Shown here: positions 5,398 to 10,103 of the stretch, piece by piece
How the letters are laid out: every line of letters begins with the position of its first letter
Position numbering within the stretch: position 1 is the first letter of the stretch
Position numbers and translations under genes: made by a program
The notes under the pieces: model-generated
Database searches by the model: none
Told to the model about the DNA's origin: nothing
The model's input: only the letters and a program-made list of their open reading frames with translations
Assembly: GCF_002311515.1 (NCBI RefSeq)
Contig: NZ_DCAO01000098.1
Coordinates: 6,845-16,947, forward strand
Source of the DNA: Thalassospira sp. UBA1131
GTDB taxonomy: Bacteria; Pseudomonadota; Alphaproteobacteria; Rhodospirillales; Thalassospiraceae
Direction: 5' to 3'
Length of the DNA stretch: 10,103 nucleotides

Positions 5398-5646
5398 CTG
5401 CCAGATTGTGTCTTGCTCAATTTTTACGATCATCCTTTTGATGTATGCATAATTGCTAGTCATTATTCTGGCATGTACAAGCATTCCTGATCGGATGGTT
5501 AGTCCCGGCAATGTTGAACTTTCGTCGGATTTTCCTAGAATTTTCAGGTTTGAAACAACGATAATTGCATCAACAGGCTGAGAGTTGTTGCATGTCGTGG
5601 CCAGTTTTATTAATCTGCCCAAGTTTTAGGCAATTGGAATTCCTTC
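5372..5646 (+). promoter_or_regulatory. Non-coding leader upstream of dusB-ntr operon
   Basis: This 275-bp AT-richer gap contains no gene I can support; an 84-codon frame on the minus strand has no family features or ribosome site. A plausible sigma-70 promoter lies at 5514-5541. An imperfect hairpin, 8 of 9 pairs with a 9-nt loop, lies at 5566-5592 (TGCATCAAC / GTTGTTGCA). No NtrC-type GCAC-N-GTGC palindrome or good sigma-54 -24/-12 pair was found, so the operon looks housekeeping-driven rather than self-activated by NtrC. That is a by-eye result only. Confidence 0.45.
5514..5541 (+). promoter_or_regulatory. Candidate sigma-70 promoter of dusB-ntrBC
   Basis: TTGAAC (5514-5519) and TAGAAT (5536-5541) are 16 nt apart, matching 4 of 6 and 5 of 6 consensus bases. 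Transcription would start near 5548 and leave a leader of about 100 nt before dusB. A weaker alternative is TTGATG (5438-5443) with CATTAT (5461-5466), 17 nt apart. Confidence 0.4.
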
Positions 5647-6657
5647 ATGTCATTGCAGATCGGTTCTGTACATGTGCCAGAGAATGTTGTGCTGGCACCG
5701 ATGTCAGGTGTGACTGACCTTCCGTTTCGACAACAGGTCCGCCAGTTTGGCGGACATCTTGTTGTGTCCGAAATGATTGCGTCTGATGCCATGACCCGCA
5801 TCCAGCGGCATGAAAAAGAAGTCCGTAAAATGCACGGCGATTGTGCTGCTGAAAGCCCGCTTTCAGTTCAGCTTGCCGGTACCGAACCCGAAGAAATGGC
5901 CGAAGCGGCCAAGATGAACGAGGCCCGCGGGGCCATGATCATCGATATCAATATGGGGTGCCCGGCCAAGAAGGTGACCAAGGGCTATGCCGGTTCGGCA
6001 CTCATGCGTGATGAAAAGCTGGCTGCCGATATTATCAAGGCTACGGTGGAGGCGGTGTCTGTTCCGGTGACGTTGAAAATGCGTCTTGGCTGGGATGATG
6101 ATAACCGCAATGCCCCGAAGCTTGCCCGCATTGCCGAGGATCTGGGGATTGCGATGCTGACCATTCATGGGCGCACGCGCTGCCAGTTCTATAAGGGCGA
6201 TGCCGACTGGGACGCGATTGCATTGGTCAAAGACGCAGTTTCAATTCCGGTTCTTGGCAACGGCGATGTAAACAGCGAAGAAGACGCCAAGGAACTGCTT
6301 GAGCGATCCGGTGCCGACGGGGTCATGATCGGACGTGGCGCACAGGGGCGCCCGTGGTTCCTTGCACAGGTGTCACACTATCTTGCGACGGGGAAAAAGC
6401 TTCCGGCGCCGACACTCGAAGTTCAGCTTCAGACCATCCTGCGTCACTATGATGCGATGATTGATCATCATGGCCGTCAGGGTGTGCGGATCGCACGCAA
6501 ACATCTGGCATGGTATTGCAACAGCCTGCGCAATGCGACGGAATTTCGTCGCGTTGTCAATGTGTTGGATGACCCGGCCGAAGTCAAAAATCAAATCCGG
6601 TCATTCTACGAACCGCTGATCGAAAACGAAATCAAACTGGATCAGGCAGCAGCCTGA
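5647..6657 (+). CDS. dusB: tRNA-dihydrouridine synthase DusB (NifR3)
   Basis: This 336-residue FMN- and NADPH-dependent enzyme reduces uridine to dihydrouridine in the tRNA D-loop. It is an intact TIM-barrel Dus of normal length. Visible motifs in order are APMSGVTDLPFR at 17-28 (FMN site), SEMIASDAMTR (41-51), VQLAG (74-78), DINMGCPAKKV at 100-110 with catalytic C105, LKMRLGW (143-149, K144), TIHGRTR (172-178), GNGDV (204-208) and GADGVMIGRGAQGRPW (222-237, phosphate binding). The helical C-terminal tRNA-binding domain follows from about 255. It was first named nifR3 because it heads the ntrBC operon in Rhodobacter, an arrangement repeated here; no role in nitrogen sensing is implied. A weak GGAA lies seven bases before the ATG. 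ntrB begins 56 nt downstream with no terminator between, so cotranscription is likely. Confidence 0.97.
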   Translation: MSLQIGSVHVPENVVLAPMSGVTDLPFRQQVRQFGGHLVVSEMIASDAMTRIQRHEKEVRKMHGDCAAESPLSVQLAGTEPEEMAEAAKMNEARGAMIIDINMGCPAKKVTKGYAGSALMRDEKLAADIIKATVEAVSVPVTLKMRLGWDDDNRNAPKLARIAEDLGIAMLTIHGRTRCQFYKGDADWDAIALVKDAVSIPVLGNGDVNSEEDAKELLERSGADGVMIGRGAQGRPWFLAQVSHYLATGKKLPAPTLEVQLQTILRHYDAMIDHHGRQGVRIARKHLAWYCNSLRNATEFRRVVNVLDDPAEVKNQIRSFYEPLIENEIKLDQAAA

Positions 6658-6700
6658 TTACCTCATAACAATAATATGGCGACGGTCAAAAACTGTTGTC

Positions 6701-6707
6701 GGGGAAG
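6701..6707 (+). promoter_or_regulatory. Ribosome binding site of ntrB
   Basis: GGGGAAG ends six bases before the ATG at 6714. It decides for that start over the TTG at 6696, which lies ahead of this element and has no ribosome site of its own. Confidence 0.7.
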
Positions 6708-6713
6708 ATATGC

Positions 6714-7859
6714 ATGAGACTGGGATTTGGAAAAGGCAATGGGGTCGACCCGACCGGCGTTCTGAACGCGATTGCGAGTGCTGTTGTCGTGGCCAACCGG
6801 GATGGCAAAATCAAGTTTGTCAATCAGGCCACCGAGCAACTGTTTAACACCAGTGCCGCCGTGTTGTGCCGCAGTGACCTGACGGATTTCATCCCGCAGG
6901 ACAGCCCGGTTTTTTCCCTGATCAGACAGGCCGTTGATGAGGCAACCCTGGTTGCCGATCATAATCTGCTGATCGAAAGCCCCAAAATCGGCAAGCACAC
7001 GGTTAACCTTACCGTCGGGTCCATGCCTGATGACAGTGATTGTGCAGTTCTGACCTTTGAGCCGCGTTCGATCGCGCAAAAGATCGATAACCAGTTGCTG
7101 AGCCGAAATTCTGCACGCTCTGTCAGTGCCATGGCGGCCATTCTGGCGCATGAAATCAAAAACCCGCTTTCGGGTATTCGTGGTGCTGCGCAGTTGCTTG
7201 AGCAAACCAGCAACGAAGATGATCGCGTGCTAACACGCCTTATTTGTGATGAAGCCGACCGTATTGTTGAGCTTGTTGACCGGATGGAGATTTTCTCTGA
7301 CAAGCCGCTGGAGCGCGGAGCTGTTAATATCCATACGGTTCTGGAGCATGTGCGTCGTCTGGCGGAAAACGGCTTTGCCAAGAACCTGACATTCGAAGAA
7401 ATTTACGATCCGTCCTTGCCGCCGGTATTCGGCAATCGCGATCAGCTTGTTCAGGTGTTTTTGAATCTGATCAAGAATGCCGGTGAGGCGGTCGATCCAA
7501 AGGATGGGGTTATTACCATTTCGACCCGCTATCAGCATGGTATCCGCCTTGCCGTGGCGGGCGGTGACGCGCGCGTTCATCTGCCGCTGGTGGTGTCGGT
7601 GCGTGATAACGGGCCGGGTATTCCGCAAGACATGCGTGAAAGCCTGTTTGACCCGTTTGTGACGACAAAACCGACCGGATCAGGACTTGGCCTTGCGCTG
7701 GTTGCGAAAATTATCAATGACCATGGCGGTGTGATTGAAGTGAAAGATGTGCCAGGGGGAGGTGCAGAGTTTCAAATCATGCTGCCAATTTACAATCGGG
7801 CATTGGCCGAGGGGGCCGCTGATCCGATCATAATCAATAACAGGGAAGAAACCGCATGA
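6714..7859 (+). CDS. ntrB: Nitrogen regulation histidine kinase NtrB
   Basis: This 381-residue cytoplasmic sensor kinase/phosphatase controls NtrC in response to nitrogen, normally through PII (GlnB) binding. A PAS-like sensor domain covers about residues 12-115 (VLNAIASAVVVANRDGKI at its start). The dimerisation and phosphoacceptor domain holds H146 in ILAHEIKNPLSG, the H-box. The ATPase domain has the N-box NLIKNAGEAV (251-260), the DNGPGIP G1 box (298-304), the F-box DPFVTTK (313-319) and GSGLGLALV (322-330). There are no membrane segments, as expected for NtrB rather than NtrY. About 20 residues near 279-290 between N- and G1-box are somewhat longer than in enteric NtrB, as often seen in alphaproteobacteria. 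The stop overlaps the ntrC start (ATGA), so the pair is translationally coupled. Confidence 0.96.
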   Translation: MRLGFGKGNGVDPTGVLNAIASAVVVANRDGKIKFVNQATEQLFNTSAAVLCRSDLTDFIPQDSPVFSLIRQAVDEATLVADHNLLIESPKIGKHTVNLTVGSMPDDSDCAVLTFEPRSIAQKIDNQLLSRNSARSVSAMAAILAHEIKNPLSGIRGAAQLLEQTSNEDDRVLTRLICDEADRIVELVDRMEIFSDKPLERGAVNIHTVLEHVRRLAENGFAKNLTFEEIYDPSLPPVFGNRDQLVQVFLNLIKNAGEAVDPKDGVITISTRYQHGIRLAVAGGDARVHLPLVVSVRDNGPGIPQDMRESLFDPFVTTKPTGSGLGLALVAKIINDHGGVIEVKDVPGGGAEFQIMLPIYNRALAEGAADPIIINNREETA

Positions 7860-9304
7860 GTACGAGCCCTGCGAGAATTCTGGTTGCCGACGATGATCGG
7901 GCCATTCGCACTGTCCTGACGCAGGCATTGTCGCGTCAGGGACACGAAGTCCGCAGTACTGGCCATGGCCGCACACTTTGGGACTGGATCGCCGATGGGG
8001 ATGGCGATCTGGTGATTACCGATGTGATGATGCCTGACGAGAACGGGTTGGATATGGTGCCGCGCATTCGCAAGCTGCGCCCGGACCTTCGCGTTATTGT
8101 CATGAGTGCTCAGAATACGCTGATGACGGCAGTAAAGGCCGCCCAGCGCGGTGCGTTCGAATATCTTCCAAAACCATTTGATCTTAATGAGTTGATGGGG
8201 ATTGTTGATCGCGCACTTGAGACGCCGCAGGCAAATGAAACCGGTAAGTCCGAGGATGAGGAGGGCGATGATCGCCTGCCGCTGATCGGCCGTTCACCGG
8301 CGATGCAGGAAATTTATCGTGCGCTGGCGCGGCTGATGAATACCGACCTGACCGTGATGGTGACCGGGGAAAGCGGTACTGGCAAGGAGCTGGTTGCGCG
8401 CGCACTGCATGAATATGGTGGACGCCGTCATGGTCCGTTTGTTGCCATCAACATGGCGGCCATCCCGCGCGAATTGATCGAAAGCGAGCTGTTCGGCCAC
8501 GAAAAAGGTGCCTTCACCGGTGCAAACGAGCGCAAGGTCGGCCGATTTGAGCAGGCCGAGGGCGGCACGCTGTTTCTTGATGAAATCGGCGATATGCCGC
8601 TTGAAGCGCAGACCCGTTTGCTTCGCGTTTTGCAGGAAGGCGAATATACCCGCGTCGGCGGGCGTACGCCCATTCGGGTCAATGTGCGCATTGTTGCGGC
8701 CACCCACCGTGATTTGCGCAAGCTGATCCGCGAAGGCACGTTCCGTGAAGATTTGTTCTATCGCCTGAATGTCGTGCCGATCCGTCTACCGTCGCTGCGT
8801 GAACGGCTGGAAGACATTCCGGAACTGGTCAATCACTTCCTGATGCAGGCCAGCGAGGAAGGTCTTCCGCGTAAAACGCTGTCGTCCGAAGCGATGGCGC
8901 GCCTAAAAGCGCACCGCTGGCCGGGCAACATCCGCGAACTTGAAAACATGGTGCGGCGCCTGACGGCACTTTATTCGCATGATGTCATCGGTGTTGATGT
9001 CATCGAGACCGAGTTTTCCGAGAATAATATCAGCGAAGCTGCTCCGACTGCGGAACCACAGTCGCTTTCAGAATCGATCGAACGCCACGTTCGCGAATAT
9101 TTTGATGCCCATGATGACGATCTGCCTGCAAACGGTCTTTATGATCGCATTTTGCGGGAAATGGAGCGTCCGCTTCTGAATGTGACACTTGAAGCAACGC
9201 GGGGCAATCAGGTCAAGGCGGCAGAGGTTCTTGGCCTTAACCGCAATACGCTGCGTAAGAAAATCCGTGATCTTGGATTGGAAGTCGTCAGGGGCACGAA
9301 ATGA
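7856..9304 (+). CDS. ntrC: Nitrogen regulation response regulator NtrC
   Basis: This 482-residue sigma-54-dependent activator is the partner of NtrB. The receiver domain (about 6-120) has the acidic pocket D12-D14, phosphoacceptor D56 (ITDVMMP), S84 and K106 (LPKPF). The AAA+ domain (about 142-375) has Walker A GESGTGKE (171-178), GAFTGA (218-223), the loop that contacts sigma-54, Walker B TLFLDE (238-243), and WPGNIRELEN (355-364). The C-terminal Fis-type helix-turn-helix is at about 445-475 (KAAEVLGLNRNTLRKKI). GAFTGA is complete, so this is not the Rhodobacter capsulatus type of NtrC, which lacks it and works with sigma-70. Phosphorylated NtrC would activate nitrogen-assimilation promoters such as glnA and amtB-glnK. 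The start overlaps ntrB and the stop overlaps ntrY, both as ATGA. Confidence 0.97.
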   Translation: MSTSPARILVADDDRAIRTVLTQALSRQGHEVRSTGHGRTLWDWIADGDGDLVITDVMMPDENGLDMVPRIRKLRPDLRVIVMSAQNTLMTAVKAAQRGAFEYLPKPFDLNELMGIVDRALETPQANETGKSEDEEGDDRLPLIGRSPAMQEIYRALARLMNTDLTVMVTGESGTGKELVARALHEYGGRRHGPFVAINMAAIPRELIESELFGHEKGAFTGANERKVGRFEQAEGGTLFLDEIGDMPLEAQTRLLRVLQEGEYTRVGGRTPIRVNVRIVAATHRDLRKLIREGTFREDLFYRLNVVPIRLPSLRERLEDIPELVNHFLMQASEEGLPRKTLSSEAMARLKAHRWPGNIRELENMVRRLTALYSHDVIGVDVIETEFSENNISEAAPTAEPQSLSESIERHVREYFDAHDDDLPANGLYDRILREMERPLLNVTLEATRGNQVKAAEVLGLNRNTLRKKIRDLGLEVVRGTK

Positions 9305-10103
9305 ATAATACCGACCGTTCGATCTCCAACCGGTTCTTGCGGTCGGGCTTTGTACGGTTTCTGGGGCGGCTGGGACAGTCACGGCGTTTTGCGTTCGGAT
9401 TGGTTACGGCTGCCCTTGTTTCGGTAACGGCGACCTATCTGGCGATGACGGGGACGGCGCCATTCCGGCCTGATCCGCGGCTGATTTTGTTGCTGCTAAA
9501 TATCGACCTTGTGTTGGTGTTGCTGTTGGCGACGCTTGTGGCGCGCAAGCTTGTCCAGATCTGGGTGGAACGCCGGCGCGGAGTTGCCGGGGCGAAGCTT
9601 CATACCCGAATGGTTTTGATGTTTTCGTTGGTGGCAGTGACGCCAGCGATTGTGGTTGCGATATTCTCGGCACTTTTCCTGCATTTCGGTATTCAGGGCT
9701 GGTTTAGCGACCGCATCAGAACGGCGGTTGAAGAAAGTATGGTGATTGCCGATGCCTATTTGCGCGAACATCAGGAACTGATCCGCGCGGATGCCTTGGC
9801 AACCACCAGTGACTTGCAGCGTTTCGGGGTCAATTTTTCGACCAGTCCGGACCGCATTTCGAACTTTCTGACCGACCAGGCACTGGCGCGCGGGTTGCCG
9901 GAAGTGATGATGGTGGACGGTTCCGGTCAGATTATTGCCCAATCCGAATACAGTTTTTCCTACGATACCAATCAGGTTTCTGTGCCACCGGAAGTCTTTG
10001 ACGAAGCACGTCAGAAAGACGTCGTTCTGATGATCGGTTCAAGCGATAACCGCATCCGCGCAATCGCCAAAATCCCAAGCTTTATTGATGCCTTCTTGCT
10101 GGT
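9301..10103 (+). CDS. ntrY: Nitrogen regulation histidine kinase NtrY (partial)
   Basis: The gene runs off the window, and 267 codons plus two bases are present. The product is the membrane-bound sensor kinase of the NtrYX pair, linked in alphaproteobacteria to nitrogen, nitrate and redox responses. The N-terminal part shows membrane helices at about residues 30-50, 60-81 and 103-128. Then comes the NtrY signature GAKLHTRMVLMFSLVAVTP at 97-115 and FGIQGWFSDRIRTAVEES at 129-146, followed by a periplasmic sensor region to about 260. A last helix seems to begin at FLLV by the window edge. HAMP, PAS, H-box and ATPase domains must lie beyond. The ATG at 9301 overlaps the ntrC stop in ATGA. In this locus ntrX normally follows. 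Confidence 0.94.
   Translation, partial: MNNTDRSISNRFLRSGFVRFLGRLGQSRRFAFGLVTAALVSVTATYLAMTGTAPFRPDPRLILLLLNIDLVLVLLLATLVARKLVQIWVERRRGVAGAKLHTRMVLMFSLVAVTPAIVVAIFSALFLHFGIQGWFSDRIRTAVEESMVIADAYLREHQELIRADALATTSDLQRFGVNFSTSPDRISNFLTDQALARGLPEVMMVDGSGQIIAQSEYSFSYDTNQVSVPPEVFDEARQKDVVLMIGSSDNRIRAIAKIPSFIDAFLL

Noticed and set aside
5470..5485. TGGCATGTACAAGCA as a sigma-54 promoter
   Set aside because: GG and GC are separated by 9 rather than 10 bases, and the TTGC element is not matched.
5576..5584. GGCTGAGAG, recalling the CTGAGA of TPP riboswitches
   Set aside because: The other conserved TPP elements, such as the ACC...GAACCTGATC part, are absent, and dusB-ntr is not a thiamine operon.
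5368..5622. An 84-codon minus-strand frame in the dusB leader
   Set aside because: No family features or ribosome site; it overlaps the likely dusB promoter and the composition is that of non-coding DNA.
1..10103. CRISPR array, insertion sequence, prophage or toxin-antitoxin system
   Set aside because: No repeat-spacer pattern, transposase, terminal inverted repeats or typical small gene pairs were seen on either strand.

Overview
This window reads as an ordinary, well-conserved chromosomal stretch of an alphaproteobacterium, probably of the Rhodospirillales. The gene content and moderate GC would suit Thalassospira or a relative, but that genus guess comes from memory of the family, not from a search. 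The pointers are the fused ispDF gene, an ihfA gene followed directly by a small MerR-type regulator, and the dusB(nifR3)-ntrB-ntrC-ntrY order typical of alphaproteobacterial nitrogen-control loci.

Layout. Positions 1-152 are an AT-rich leader with palindromes and a near-consensus IHF site. Then come ihfA (153-443) and a MerR-family regulator (456-938), a hairpin without a U-tract, and a complete tRNA-Pro(GGG) with encoded CCA (1007-1083). Two minus-strand genes follow: a secreted histidine (SixA/PGM-type) phosphatase (1130-1708) and an unrecognised 81-residue protein (1827-2072). The latter diverges from cutA (2176-2532) across a 103-bp spacer with a perfect inverted repeat. yciB/ispZ (2596-3159) is next and converges on the fused ispDF gene (3243-4442, minus) across a strong bidirectional terminator. 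A CcsA/YpjD-like membrane protein (about 4565-5371) diverges from ispDF. After a 275-bp non-coding leader comes dusB (5647-6657), then ntrB (6714-7859), ntrC (7856-9304) and the 5' part of ntrY (9301 to the window edge). ntrB/ntrC and ntrC/ntrY each share an ATGA overlap.

How the genes work together. The right third is the nitrogen-control operon. NtrB phosphorylates or dephosphorylates NtrC, a sigma-54 activator with receiver, AAA+ and Fis-type DNA-binding domains all intact. NtrY is the membrane-bound second histidine kinase, whose partner NtrX would be expected just past the window. The remaining genes are housekeeping: nucleoid and DNA bending (IHF), isoprenoid precursor synthesis (IspDF), tRNA supply and modification (tRNA-Pro, DusB), envelope functions (YciB, CcsA-like) and metal tolerance (CutA).

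I found no CRISPR array, insertion sequence, prophage gene, toxin-antitoxin pair or other sign of a new system. The points worth a second look are small regulatory structures in the intergenic gaps and the uncharacterised 81-residue protein.
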